A stretch of DNA of 43,074 bases from CALOBA01 sp942491465 (GTDB lineage Bacteria; Pseudomonadota; Gammaproteobacteria; Chromatiales; Chromatiaceae), in contig CALOBA010000052.1 in assembly GCA_942491465.1 (NCBI GenBank), forward strand, positions 1 to 43,074, in the 5' to 3' direction. Under the pieces are notes generated by a model. That model was not told where the DNA came from, searched no databases, and saw only the letters and a list, made by a program, of their open reading frames with translations. The stretch's first letter is position 1. Each line of letters opens with the position of its first letter. The position numbers were made by a program, and so were the translations under genes. Shown piece by piece: positions 8,549 to 17,018 of the stretch.

Positions 8549-8914
8549 ATGCGGCTGATTGCCGACCTGTTTCTGCTCACCGGCGCGGCCTTTCTGCTGC
8601 TGGCCGCCATCGGGCTGGTGCGCATGCCCGACGTCTACAACCGCATCCAGGCCGGCACCAAGGCGGCGACGCTGGGCGCCCTGGGCTTCCTGATCGGCGT
8701 CGCGCTGCTGCACCCGGCCTGGTGGGCCAAGGTGCTGTGCATCGCCGGCTTCATCCTGTTTACCAGTCCGGTCAGCTCCTCGACCATTGCCCGCGCCATC
8801 TATCTGGCCGGCGTCCGGCCTTGGCATGCGGTGGGGCAGGGCACCGACGGCCGGTCCGCCGATGCGCCCGCGGCAGCCGGCGGGCCGAGCGCCGGCGGGG
8901 AGGCGCGCCCATGA
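8549..8914 (+). CDS. mrpG: Mrp-type antiporter subunit G (MbxC/MbhC-like)
   Basis: A 121-residue protein with three membrane helices and the MrpG pattern LVRMPDVYNRIQAGTKAATLG, then FTSPVSSSTIARAIY. The C-terminal 30 residues are Ala/Gly/Pro-rich and not part of the usual domain. Its stop overlaps the next start (ATGA at 8911), a sign of translational coupling. Confidence 0.92.
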   Translation: MRLIADLFLLTGAAFLLLAAIGLVRMPDVYNRIQAGTKAATLGALGFLIGVALLHPAWWAKVLCIAGFILFTSPVSSSTIARAIYLAGVRPWHAVGQGTDGRSADAPAAAGGPSAGGEARP

Positions 8915-9246
8915 CCTGGGACCTGATGTCGATCTTGGCGCTGGTGGTCGTGGTCATCGTGCTGATCTCGGCGATCCTGGTGCTGACGCTGGACAACCTG
9001 ATCGGCGCCGTCGCCGTGTCCTCGGTGGTCTCGCTGGGCGTCTCGGTGCTGTTCGTGCTGCTGCACGCCCCGGATGTGGCCATGACCGAGGCCGCGGTGG
9101 GCACCGGCCTGTCCGGCGTCGTGCTCGCCCTGGGGCTGCGGCGGCTGGGCCTGTGGCGGCTGGAGGGGGACCGCGGCGAACGCCGGGACCTGACCTCGGA
9201 GAATCTGCCGGCGTCCTCACTGCCGCGGGAGGGCTCCGATGCGTAA
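8911..9246 (+). CDS. MbhD-like (DUF4040) subunit of the antiporter module
   Basis: A 111-residue membrane protein corresponding to the first part of the C-terminal region of full-length MrpA, which is a separate gene (MbhD) in Mbh/Mbx complexes. The motif DNLIGAVAVSSVVSL, then LHAPDVAMTEAAVGTGLSG, is diagnostic. The C-terminal charged tail (EGDRGERRDLTSE) is cytoplasmic in the usual topology. It overlaps mrpG by 4 bp and the next gene by 8 bp. The split of MrpA agrees with the adjacent NuoL-like subunit having no fused tail. Confidence 0.88.
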   Translation: MTWDLMSILALVVVVIVLISAILVLTLDNLIGAVAVSSVVSLGVSVLFVLLHAPDVAMTEAAVGTGLSGVVLALGLRRLGLWRLEGDRGERRDLTSENLPASSLPREGSDA

Positions 9247-9925
9247 CATCGCCGCGCTGGTGTTCACCGCCGGCATCGCCTTCCTGTTCCTGGTCCTCGC
9301 CGTCGAAGTGGGGCTGGGTGATCCGGCCCCCGGCATCGGCGAGCAGATCCTCGCGGCCGCCCCGGGGGAGTTCGGCGCCACCAATATCGTCACCGCCGTG
9401 CTGCTCGGCTACCGCGGCATCGATACCTTGGGCGAGCTGTCGATCCTGTTTGCGGCGGCCACCGCGGCCGGGCTGGTGCTTGGTCGCGGGGTGCGCTCGG
9501 CGCGACGGGACCCGGCCGGCGGCTTCATCCTGCGCAGCGGGGTGGATCTGTTGTTTCCGCTGCTGGTGGTGGTGGGCCTCTACATCATCGTCCATGGTCA
9601 TCTGACGCCGGGCGGCGGCTTCCAGGGCGGCGTCATCCTGGCCGCCGCGTTCTTTCTCCCGTTGCTGGCGCGGCCGGGGACGAGCCTGAATCACACCGCG
9701 ATCGCCGTCATCGAGGGCCTGGCCGGCGCGGCGTTCATCGCCATCGGCCTCTGGGCGCTCATGGATAACGGCGACTTCCTGCGCCAGCTGCTCGGCCAGG
9801 GCGCCCCGGGCGAGCTGCTGTCCGCCGGCACGCTGCCGCTGCTGTCCACCGCGGTGGGGCTGAAGGTGGGCGCCGAGCTGGCCGGGCTGATGGCCGCCAT
9901 CGCCGACGCCGAGGCGCCGGACTGA
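9239..9925 (+). CDS. mrpB: Fused MbhE-like and MrpB (MbhF/MbxF-like) subunit
   Basis: A 228-residue protein in two parts. Residues 1-100 contain TNIVTAVLLGYRGIDTLGEL, the MbhE / MrpA C-terminal segment. Residues 100-228 contain RSGVDLLFPLLVVVGLYI and VHGHLTPGGGFQGGVILAAAF, the MrpB core. In Pyrococcus Mbh these are two genes (mbhE, mbhF); here they are one. The ATG overlaps the previous stop by 8 bp. It is expected to be integral to the membrane arm. Confidence 0.88.
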   Translation: MRNIAALVFTAGIAFLFLVLAVEVGLGDPAPGIGEQILAAAPGEFGATNIVTAVLLGYRGIDTLGELSILFAAATAAGLVLGRGVRSARRDPAGGFILRSGVDLLFPLLVVVGLYIIVHGHLTPGGGFQGGVILAAAFFLPLLARPGTSLNHTAIAVIEGLAGAAFIAIGLWALMDNGDFLRQLLGQGAPGELLSAGTLPLLSTAVGLKVGAELAGLMAAIADAEAPD

Positions 9926-9987
9926 TGCCGGTCACTCAGCCCCCGGCGATACCGCTTGCCTAGTAACCAGACACCGAGATCGACAGC

Positions 9988-10473
9988 ATGCAATCGACCT
10001 TCGAGATCATCCTTGCCGGCGGCGCCTTCGGGCTGATCGTCATCGGCGTGCTCGGGCTGGTCATCAGCAGCAACCTGTTTCGGATGGTGCTGGCCTTGGT
10101 GATCGCCGAGGCCGGGGCCAACCTGCTGCTGGTGCTGGTGGGCTACCGGGGCGATGCGGTGGCACCAATCCTCGGCGTGCATGCGCCGGGGGTGGCCATG
10201 GTGGACCCGGTACCGCAGGTGCTGGTGCTGACGGCCATCGTCATCGGCGTCGGTGTGCAGGCCCTGGCGGTGGCGGCGCTGGTGCGGATCTACCGGGCCT
10301 ACGGGACGCTGGACGTGCGCGCGCTGCGCGAGCGTCTTGGGCTCGACGTGACCCGCGCCGCCGGGCTGTCGCCTGCGCGCAGCCTGGAGGCCCCGGTGGG
10401 CGGTCGGCCGTTGCCGCCGCCGATCCCGGGCATCGACAGCGGCGGGCATCCGTCCGCGCCGCGGCGAGGTTGA
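9988..10473 (+). CDS. mrpC: Mrp-type antiporter subunit C (NuoK-like; MbxG/MbhG-like)
   Basis: A 161-residue protein with three membrane helices in the first 110 residues, homologous to NuoK. LIVIGVLGLVISSNLFRMV, the acidic residue of ALVIAEAGANLLL, and DPVPQVLVLTAIVIG are typical MrpC features. The last 45 residues are a Pro/Arg-rich extension lacking in ordinary MrpC. It follows a 62-bp gap and precedes mrpD by 6 bp. Confidence 0.9.
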   Translation: MQSTFEIILAGGAFGLIVIGVLGLVISSNLFRMVLALVIAEAGANLLLVLVGYRGDAVAPILGVHAPGVAMVDPVPQVLVLTAIVIGVGVQALAVAALVRIYRAYGTLDVRALRERLGLDVTRAAGLSPARSLEAPVGGRPLPPPIPGIDSGGHPSAPRRG

Positions 10474-10479
10474 GCCGAT

Positions 10480-11985
10480 ATGTTGAATCTGCCCACAAAC
10501 ATGATTGTCCTGGCGGTGGTGCTGCCGCTGCTGGCGGCGTTTCTGATGCAGCCCCTGGGGCGGGTCAGCGGCCCCTTGGCGCGGGTGCTCGGGCCGCTGA
10601 CGCTGCTGGCCGCCGCGGGGCTGCTGCTGGACTGCTGGCTGGTCCACGGCAGCGCCCCGTTCACCGTGGCCATCGGCGGCTATGGGCCGCCGTTGGGCGT
10701 CGTCTTCTACGTCGACCGGCTCGCGCTGCTGTTCGCCACCGCGGTGCCGGTGTTGACGCTGCTGTTCTGGAGCCGCGGCGTCGACCACCCGGACCCGGAT
10801 CGGCGCGATGCGGTGATGCTGCTGATGGCCGCCGCCGCCACCGGCTTGGCGCTGTCCGGCGACCTGTTCAACATCTATGTCTTCTACGAGCTGGTGGCGG
10901 TGGCCTCGTTCGGGCTGGTGACGCTGCACGGCACCGGCCGTGCCTACATCGCCACCCTGCGCTACCTGCTGATCAGCGCCATGGGCTCGGTGCTGGCGCT
11001 GGTGGGCATCGCCATCATCTACCAGCAGACCGGCACGCTGAACCTGGCGCAGATCGCCCAGCTGGCACCGCAGACGCTGCAGGGGCCCACCGGCCTTGCG
11101 GCCTTCGCGCTGTTGCTGATCGGCTTCGGCGTCAAGGGCGAGCTGTTCCCGGTGAACACCTGGGTGCCGGAGGTCTACGCCACCGCCCCGGCGCGGGTCT
11201 CGGCGCTGCTGGCCGGGCTGATCTCGAAGCTTGCGGTGCTGGTGCTGGTGCGGCTGTTGGTGCTGGCCTACCAGGGCACGGCGGCGGCCGACCTGATGCT
11301 GGTGCTCGGCCTGATCGGCGTCATCACCGCGGAGCTGGCGGCCTGGCGGGCGCGGGACTTCCCGCGCATGCTGGCCTACTCCAGCATGGGCCAGCTCGGC
11401 ATGGTCTTCATCGCCTTCTCGCTGCCCGGGGAGCTAGGCGTCTTCGCCGGGCTGGCGCTGGCCCTGCATCACCTGATCATCAAGTCGGCCCTGTTCAGCC
11501 TGGCGACGCGCTGGAACGGCGCCCTGGAGGCGCTCACCGGCGTCGCGCGCTCGGCGCCCGTCGCCAGCGGGCTGTTTGTGCTGCTGGCGCTGTCGCTGAT
11601 CGGCGTGCCGCCGCTGCCCGGGTTCTGGGCCAAGCTGTTGGTGGTCATCGGGCTGGCCGATGGCGGCAGTGCGCTGCAGATGACCGCGCTGGCCGCGATC
11701 CTGATCGGCGCCGCGGTGGAGGCCAGCTACCTGTTCCGACTCGTGGTGCGGATGTATCAGGCGCCCGATGGCGGCGCCGCCGGGGCGCTCAAGCCGCCGG
11801 CCCCGCCGCCTCGGCCCCTGCGCATCGACGTCGGCGTCGCCGCATTGGCCGGCATCGCGTTGCTGGCGATCACCATCGCCATCGGACCGGCCGCGGCGAC
11901 GCTGCGCGACATCGCCCGCCAGGCCAGCGATGTGCCGGGCTATATCAACACCGTCTTCCCCGAGACCGTCGCGCGGAGTGATTGA
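10480..11985 (+). CDS. mrpD: Mrp-type antiporter subunit D (NuoM/N-like; MbxH-like)
   Basis: A 501-residue ion-translocating antiporter subunit with about 14 helices. The key charges of the family are present: Glu137 in VFYELVAVASF, Lys219 in GFGVKGELFP, Lys250 in GLISKLAVL and a further Lys in HHLIIKSALF. Glu137 and Lys219 match the numbering of residues known to be essential in Bacillus MrpD. It is therefore expected to be a competent pumping subunit. It ends 3 bp before the second antiporter-like subunit. Confidence 0.93.
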   Translation: MLNLPTNMIVLAVVLPLLAAFLMQPLGRVSGPLARVLGPLTLLAAAGLLLDCWLVHGSAPFTVAIGGYGPPLGVVFYVDRLALLFATAVPVLTLLFWSRGVDHPDPDRRDAVMLLMAAAATGLALSGDLFNIYVFYELVAVASFGLVTLHGTGRAYIATLRYLLISAMGSVLALVGIAIIYQQTGTLNLAQIAQLAPQTLQGPTGLAAFALLLIGFGVKGELFPVNTWVPEVYATAPARVSALLAGLISKLAVLVLVRLLVLAYQGTAAADLMLVLGLIGVITAELAAWRARDFPRMLAYSSMGQLGMVFIAFSLPGELGVFAGLALALHHLIIKSALFSLATRWNGALEALTGVARSAPVASGLFVLLALSLIGVPPLPGFWAKLLVVIGLADGGSALQMTALAAILIGAAVEASYLFRLVVRMYQAPDGGAAGALKPPAPPPRPLRIDVGVAALAGIALLAITIAIGPAAATLRDIARQASDVPGYINTVFPETVARSD

Positions 11986-11988
11986 AGC

Positions 11989-13914
11989 ATGGCCTCCACT
12001 GCATTCTCCGCCCCGCTGTCGCTGCTCGGCGTCCCGGCCGATGCCATGACCTCGCTGGACCTACTGTTCGCCGTGTCTGCGGCGACGCTGCTGTTCGCGC
12101 TGATCTTCGGGCGCTGGCGCTGGGCCGGCCCCGCGCTGGTGGCCGGCTACGCGTTGCAGTTCTGGGCGCTGATGGGCACCGGCGTGCTGGAAGGGGCGCC
12201 GGTGGCCTCGTCGGTGGTCATCAACGTCCTCGGCGCGCCCATGAGCTGGCAGTACGACGCCCTATCCTGGTTCTTCGCCATGATCACCATCGCCTCGGGC
12301 CTGGCCTGCGCCTGGTGGGCCGCCGGGGTCTGGCAGCAGCACTGGGCCGATGCGGGGCACCGGCCGCAGCTCTTGCATGTCGCCTTGGCGCTGAACGTCT
12401 CCACCATGCTGCTGTTGGTGGGCAGCGGCGACTTCCTGTCGCTGTTCCTCGGCTGGGAGCTGGTCAGCTGGTCGAGCTTCCTGATGATGGCCATCGCCGG
12501 CGGCATTGCGGCGCGGGCGGCGCTGCGCTACCTCATCTACGCCTTCTCCGGCGCCATGGCCCTGCTCGGCGCCATCGCGCTGCTCTACGGCGCCGCCGGG
12601 TCCTTCGCGTTTGAAGACGTCGCGGCGGTGATCCCGGACCTCACCGACGGCCAGCTCTGGGTGCTGGTGGGGCTGCTCGGCGTCGGCTTCGGCGTCAAGA
12701 TGGGCCTGATCCCGCTGCACCTGTGGCAGGCGCCGGCCTATGCGGAGACGCCGGGGCCGGGCTCGGCCTTCCTCGGCGCCATCTCGGCGCGGATGGGGCT
12801 CTACGGCATCATCATCGTCTTCATCGCCATGGTCGGGGTCACCCGGCTGACCATGATGGACGTGCCCTACACCCTGATGTCCGCCCGCGACCTGCTCGGC
12901 TGGGTCGCGGCGTTTACGATCATCTTCCCGACCTACACGGCACTGCAGCAGCACGATGCCCGCTATCTGCTCGCCTGGCACGGCATCGGGCAGGGCGGCT
13001 ACATGCTGCTCGGGCTGCTGGTGGGCACCGCGGTGGGCAGCGCCGGCGGGCTGCTGCACGTGTTCAACTACGCCATCACCCAGGCCGCCCTGCTGCTGAC
13101 GGTGTTTGCGGTCATGTATCGCACCGGCACGTCGGACCTGAACAAGCTCGGCGGGCTGTTCACGCGCATGCCGCTGTCGTTCCTGGTGCTGCTGATCGGC
13201 ATCATCAGCCTGGCCGGGCTGCCGCCGATGGCCGGATTCGTCTCCAAGTGGATGGTCTACCGGGCGCTGATCGCCGAGCAGATGCCGTTCCTGTTCGTCG
13301 CCGCGGTCGTCGGCACCCTGGGCACCATCCTGTCGGTCTACAAGCTGATCCACAACATGTTCCTGGGCCAGCTGCGCATGGAGCACCAGGACGTGTGCGA
13401 GGCCCCGGTCAGCATGCTGGCACCGATGCTTGCGCTGTCGGCGGTGATCTTCATGGCCGGGGTCTTCCCGGGCTCGGCGCTGAGCTGGGTCGCCGCGGTG
13501 CAGGGTGCCGTCGGGCTGCCGGTGGTGGAGTGGCACCTGGGCGGCATCGACACGCCCCAGGGCTCCATCGACATGATCTGGATCGTCGGCGTGCTGTTCG
13601 CCGGCTTCGGTGTCGGCGCGCTGGTCTTCTTCGGCCTCGGCGGGCGCTCCAAACGCGTCCATCAGCTCGACAACTACGCCGGCGGCCACTTCCTCACCGC
13701 CGAAGCGCGCTATCAGTATTCCGACAACTTCTACGCCGGCCTGATGCACCTGATCGGCGGCTGGTACCGCGGCGTCTTCACCTGGCTCGAAGGCGCCGTC
13801 ACCGCCGGCGTCGAGCTGGTCTCCTATGGCGTCACCGGCGTCTATCGCTACGCCCAGCCGACGCTGTATGTGCTGGTTGCAGCGGTAGGGTTGCTGGCTT
13901 GGGTGCTGTTGTGA
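11989..13914 (+). CDS. Second antiporter-like subunit (NuoL/HyfB/MbxH'-like)
   Basis: A 641-residue NuoL/MrpA-N-like protein. Glu157 (LGWELVSWSSF) and Lys237 (GFGVKMGLIPLHLW) are conserved. The lysine normally found in the next broken-helix region is Arg268 (ISARMGLYG), and the central-helix lysine of the HxxxKAxLF motif is Gln365 (NYAITQAALLL). It has C-terminal helices after residue 470 but no MrpA tail; that part is a separate gene upstream. Two antiporter subunits together distinguish Mbx/Mbs from Mbh, which has one. Position between mrpD and nuoH suggests it lies between the antiporter module and the NuoH connection. Confidence 0.88.
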   Translation: MASTAFSAPLSLLGVPADAMTSLDLLFAVSAATLLFALIFGRWRWAGPALVAGYALQFWALMGTGVLEGAPVASSVVINVLGAPMSWQYDALSWFFAMITIASGLACAWWAAGVWQQHWADAGHRPQLLHVALALNVSTMLLLVGSGDFLSLFLGWELVSWSSFLMMAIAGGIAARAALRYLIYAFSGAMALLGAIALLYGAAGSFAFEDVAAVIPDLTDGQLWVLVGLLGVGFGVKMGLIPLHLWQAPAYAETPGPGSAFLGAISARMGLYGIIIVFIAMVGVTRLTMMDVPYTLMSARDLLGWVAAFTIIFPTYTALQQHDARYLLAWHGIGQGGYMLLGLLVGTAVGSAGGLLHVFNYAITQAALLLTVFAVMYRTGTSDLNKLGGLFTRMPLSFLVLLIGIISLAGLPPMAGFVSKWMVYRALIAEQMPFLFVAAVVGTLGTILSVYKLIHNMFLGQLRMEHQDVCEAPVSMLAPMLALSAVIFMAGVFPGSALSWVAAVQGAVGLPVVEWHLGGIDTPQGSIDMIWIVGVLFAGFGVGALVFFGLGGRSKRVHQLDNYAGGHFLTAEARYQYSDNFYAGLMHLIGGWYRGVFTWLEGAVTAGVELVSYGVTGVYRYAQPTLYVLVAAVGLLAWVLL

Positions 13915-13952
13915 CTTTGCGAAAGACGCCCTCGGTAAGAGAGAAATAGACC

Positions 13953-14852
13953 ATGCCCTGGCAAGAACTGATTCTCGAGCTGACGCTGATGCCGCTGATT
14001 GCGTTCATCGTCGGCATGGCGATGGTGTTGATGCTGCGCAAGATCGGCGCCAAGCTGCAGCGCCGCGTGGGCCCGCCGCTGCTGCAGCCGCTCTACGACA
14101 TCATCAAGCTGCATTCGAAGCAGACCCAGATCTCCCACGGGCTGGTCCACGAGATCGGCATCGTCATGGCCATCGGCGGCTATGTGGCCGCCGAGACCCT
14201 GCTGCCGGTGCCCGGCATGAACGGCATCGCCGAGAAGGGCGGGCTGGTGGTCCTGCTGTACATCACCATGATCCCGTCGCTGGGGCTGGCCCTGGGCGTC
14301 GGCCAGTGCGCCAACCCCAACGGCTCCATCGGCATCTCGCGGGCGTTGACGGCGATGCTCGCCTACGACATCCCGTTCGTCATCGTCGCCTTCGGCGTCG
14401 CCTTCCTGTTCGGCACGACCAATCTGGTGACGATCGTCGCCCAGCAGCAGGCCGGCGGCTTCGCCACCTGGGGCATCGTCCAGAGCCCGCTGCTGGCCCT
14501 CGCCGGGCTGATCGCGCTGCAGGGCATGCTCGGCAAGCAGCCCTTCGAGATCTACATCGCCCCGGCGGAGATCGCCACCGGCCCCATGGTCGAGATGGGC
14601 GGCAAGTTCCTGGGCGGCCTGTTCGTCATGCAGTGCTTCCAGCTCTACACCGCGGGCGTCCTCTACACCACGCTGTTCCTCGGCGGCGGCGAGAACTGGA
14701 TCACCTTCCTGCTCAAGGTCTTCGCCGTGGTCGCCATCCCCATGTCCATCGCCTATCTCTTCCCGCGTTACCGCACCGAGGACATGGTACGCATCCTCTG
14801 GAAGTGGCCTACCATGATCGGGCTGCTGGGGCTGGCGTTCCTGATGGTCTGA
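13953..14852 (+). CDS. NuoH-like membrane anchor subunit (MbxM/EchB family)
   Basis: A 299-residue, eight-helix protein of the NuoH/HyfC/EchB family that joins the peripheral arm to the membrane arm. Conserved loops include KLQRRVGPPLLQPLYDIIKL near residues 30-50, ISRALTAMLAYDIPF, and the acidic FEIYIAPAEIATGPMVE segment of about 190-210 that lines the E-channel in NuoH. In standard complex I operons nuoH sits after nuoG; its place before nuoB, C and D here is that of Mbx-type operons. Start ATG follows AAGAGAGAAA. Confidence 0.9.
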   Translation: MPWQELILELTLMPLIAFIVGMAMVLMLRKIGAKLQRRVGPPLLQPLYDIIKLHSKQTQISHGLVHEIGIVMAIGGYVAAETLLPVPGMNGIAEKGGLVVLLYITMIPSLGLALGVGQCANPNGSIGISRALTAMLAYDIPFVIVAFGVAFLFGTTNLVTIVAQQQAGGFATWGIVQSPLLALAGLIALQGMLGKQPFEIYIAPAEIATGPMVEMGGKFLGGLFVMQCFQLYTAGVLYTTLFLGGGENWITFLLKVFAVVAIPMSIAYLFPRYRTEDMVRILWKWPTMIGLLGLAFLMV

Positions 14853-14891
14853 GCCAAAAGGGCTCGAATCGCAATCAAGGGGTAATCAACG

Positions 14892-15098
14892 ATGGATTTT
14901 ACGATTGAGACTGAGCGTGAAGCGGATGGACGCTGGATTGCCGAGATCTGTGAGATACCCGGTGCACTCAGCTACGGTGCCACGCAAGAAGATGCCGTTC
15001 AGAAGGTCGAGGCGTTGGCGCTGCGGGTTCTTGCCGAGCGCATCGAGCATGGGGAACATCCCTCGCAGCCGATCAATATCCGGTTTGCGGCTGCGTGA
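14892..15098 (+). CDS. HicB-family antitoxin-like protein
   Basis: A 68-residue protein with the HicB partial RNase H-like fold pattern: an N-terminal strand IETEREADGRWIAEI, then PGALSYGATQEDAVQKVEALALRVL. It lacks a C-terminal DNA-binding domain, as short HicB proteins often do. It overlaps a broken hicA remnant (GTGA). The pair sits within the energy-converting operon, between the nuoH-like and nuoB-like genes, and looks like an insertion there. Confidence 0.85.
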   Translation: MDFTIETEREADGRWIAEICEIPGALSYGATQEDAVQKVEALALRVLAERIEHGEHPSQPINIRFAAA

Positions 15099-15157
15099 CG
15101 TTGTGGCCGAGCATCAAGGCCAGGCGCCTGCTGGCCGCATTGAAGCGGCAGGTCAGG
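15095..15157 (+). pseudogene. Truncated hicA toxin remnant
   Basis: The frame from GTG 15095 reads TLWPSIKARRLLAALKRQV, the usual N-terminus of HicA (WPSxKARRLLAAL). The rest of HicA, including the G-S-H segment with the catalytic His, is missing; the sequence then runs into the next regulator gene. HicB therefore appears to be an orphan. Confidence 0.65.
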
Positions 15158-15167
15158 TATGGTGGCA

Positions 15168-15512
15168 ATGAAGACGATTATCGAAATAGCCGAGCAGGGC
15201 TCGATCTTTCACGCGGCGCTGCGGGATCTCGATGCCGGTGGCAGCTCTGCCTGGGTGCTCAGCTTTGATTCGTTGCGCGTCCTATTCCGCGAGATCACCG
15301 AGCAGCGTCTCGACCTGCTGGGAAGGCTTGCAGTTCGTGGTCCGACGGTGGTCGGCGAATTGGCCGAGGCGATGTCGATGGACCCGTCGGTCCTTCGGGC
15401 CGAGACGGGCCGACTGGCCGAGCTTGGTCTGCTTGATGTCCATGAGGACGGTCGGGTCGAGGTGCCTTATCACTCGGTCGAGATTCGCCTGCCGTTTCAG
15501 CAGGCGGCCTGA
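15168..15512 (+). CDS. Winged-helix regulator / antitoxin-like protein (HVO_A0114 type)
   Basis: A 114-residue protein with VLSFDSLRVLFREITEQRLDLL and a winged helix (GPTVVGELAEAMSMDPSVLRAE, then GRLAELGLLDVHEDGRVEVPY). This is the pattern of the short HTH proteins that partner DUF6516-type toxins. No toxin gene of that kind is next to it, so it is solitary here. ATG 15168 is chosen because AGGT lies 10 bp upstream; ATG 15159 is possible. It may regulate the operon it sits in, but nothing in the sequence proves this. Confidence 0.65.
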   Translation: MKTIIEIAEQGSIFHAALRDLDAGGSSAWVLSFDSLRVLFREITEQRLDLLGRLAVRGPTVVGELAEAMSMDPSVLRAETGRLAELGLLDVHEDGRVEVPYHSVEIRLPFQQAA

Positions 15513-15556
15513 AAAATGCACCGCGCCCCGTCATTGCCGCTAGAGGTTGCACTGAA

Positions 15557-16291
15557 ATGACCGAAGCCAAGACCCTCACCAAGCCCAACGCCCCGCTGCC
15601 GGTCAAGCCCGGCAAGCGCACCAACCCGCTGGCCAACGTCTTCGACGAGTTGATCGCGTTCGCGCGCTCGCGCTCGCTGTTCATGCTGCACTACTGCACC
15701 GGCTGCGGGGCGGTGGAGCTGCCGCCGGCGATGACCTCGCGGTTCGATATGGAGCGCTTGGGGATACAGCCCATGGTCACGCCGCGGCAGGCCGACATCC
15801 TGCTGGTGACGGGCTATGTGTCGGTGAAGACGCTCAAGCGCGTGATCCTGACCTACGAGCAGATGGGCGCGCCCAAGTACGTCATCGGCATCTGTTCCTG
15901 CACCGTCAACGGCGGCATGTACTGGCAGAGCTATGCGACGGCGAAGAAGCTGAGCGACTATATGCCGGTGGACGTCTACATCGCCGGCTGCATGCCCCGG
16001 CCCGAGGCGGTCATCGCGGGTCTGAGGCACCTGATCGAGAACATCAAGAACGGCGAGGCCAACAGCTGGCAGGACTACTACCGCCGCTACGACCATTACC
16101 TCGGCAACCAGCAGCGGCTGTTCGGCGAGACCTGGCAGACGCCGACCAACATCATCGCCGAGGCCGAGCACTACGACATGATCGGCGAGCAGACCCGCGG
16201 CGAGCATACGGCCCTGCTGGAGAAGCATCAGCGCCCGCTGGAGGCGCTGGAGATGCAGCTGACCATCGGCGAGGCCAGGTCGCGGCTTTGA
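15557..16291 (+). CDS. NuoB-like [4Fe-4S] subunit (MbxJ/hydrogenase small-subunit type)
   Basis: A 244-residue electron-transfer subunit that would bind the terminal (N2-equivalent) 4Fe-4S cluster. The ligands are Cys47 and Cys50 (YCTGCGAVELPP), Cys115 (GICSCTVNGG) and Cys145 (AGCMPRPEA). The first pair is CxxC, as in group 4 hydrogenases and Mbh/Mbx, and not the adjacent CC of complex I NuoB. A C-terminal extension of about 70 residues lies beyond the core. It is 45 bp downstream of the TA debris and 53 bp before nuoC. Confidence 0.9.
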   Translation: MTEAKTLTKPNAPLPVKPGKRTNPLANVFDELIAFARSRSLFMLHYCTGCGAVELPPAMTSRFDMERLGIQPMVTPRQADILLVTGYVSVKTLKRVILTYEQMGAPKYVIGICSCTVNGGMYWQSYATAKKLSDYMPVDVYIAGCMPRPEAVIAGLRHLIENIKNGEANSWQDYYRRYDHYLGNQQRLFGETWQTPTNIIAEAEHYDMIGEQTRGEHTALLEKHQRPLEALEMQLTIGEARSRL

Positions 16292-16344
16292 GGCCAACAG
16301 GCAGCTTGGTCTGTTTTTGAATCTATGAAAAGTCGGTTGGCAAG

Positions 16345-16932
16345 ATGAGCGAAGGCAAAGAGATCACGACCTGGCTGGACAACCTGCTGTCCGAGATCGA
16401 GGGCATCGCGGTGCGCCGCCGCTCGAGCCGGCGGCTGCGGGTGGACCTGGAGGCCGATGCGCTGCCGGCGCTGCTGGAGCTGCTGCGCGGGCGGGCCTCC
16501 TACGTGCACCTGTCGGCCATCAGCTGCGTGGATTGGCCGGAGGATCAGCAGTTCGAGCTGGTCTACCACGTCTGGTCCTACGAGCTGCAATCGCTGGTCT
16601 CGGCCCATACCCGCATCCCCCGCGAGCCGGGCATCTACATCTCGGTGTACGACATCTACCCGCCGGCGGCCTTCTTCGAGCGCGACATCCATGAGATGTT
16701 CGGCGTCTTCTTCGAGGGCAGCCCGGACATGTCGAAGTTCATCCTGACCGAATGGGACGGCCCGCCGCCGATGCGCAAGGACTTCGACTCCGAGGCCTGG
16801 GTCAACGACCACTTCGACTGGCAGGACTACAATCCCGACTGGCTCCAGGAGCTGGTCGCCAAGGGCGGCGGCATTGCGATCCGGCCCGATGAGCAGCGGT
16901 TCAGTCGCCGGGATATGGATGATGATCCTTAG
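16345..16932 (+). CDS. NuoC-like subunit (MbxK type)
   Basis: A 195-residue soluble subunit with the NuoC 30-kDa core: HLSAISCVDWPED, FELVYHVWSYELQS, and the motif YPPAAFFERDIHEMFGVFFEG followed by PPMRKDFDSE. It is separate from NuoD, unlike the E. coli NuoCD fusion. Its TAG stop lies in the TTAG target duplication of a miniature element inserted immediately downstream. Confidence 0.9.
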   Translation: MSEGKEITTWLDNLLSEIEGIAVRRRSSRRLRVDLEADALPALLELLRGRASYVHLSAISCVDWPEDQQFELVYHVWSYELQSLVSAHTRIPREPGIYISVYDIYPPAAFFERDIHEMFGVFFEGSPDMSKFILTEWDGPPPMRKDFDSEAWVNDHFDWQDYNPDWLQELVAKGGGIAIRPDEQRFSRRDMDDDP

Positions 16933-17014
16933 TCAAGGTTCAGAAACAAGTGGTGCAGGCGCAACCACGAAATGGCCAGTCAAAAGGTTTAGCCACTTGT
17001 TTCTGAACCGATCC
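16933..17014 (+). mobile_element. Miniature inverted-repeat element, copy 3 (TSD TTAG), internally deleted
   Basis: An 82-bp copy lacking the internal CGAGCGGGCGTCTGC segment: TCAAGGTTCAGAAACAAGTG at the left and CACTTGTTTCTGAACCGATCC at the right. TTAG flanks it at 16929-16932 and 17015-17018. The left TTAG contains the nuoC stop codon, so insertion left the protein unchanged. The transcript between nuoC and nuoD would form a stable hairpin. Confidence 0.95.
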
Positions 17015-17018
17015 TTAG

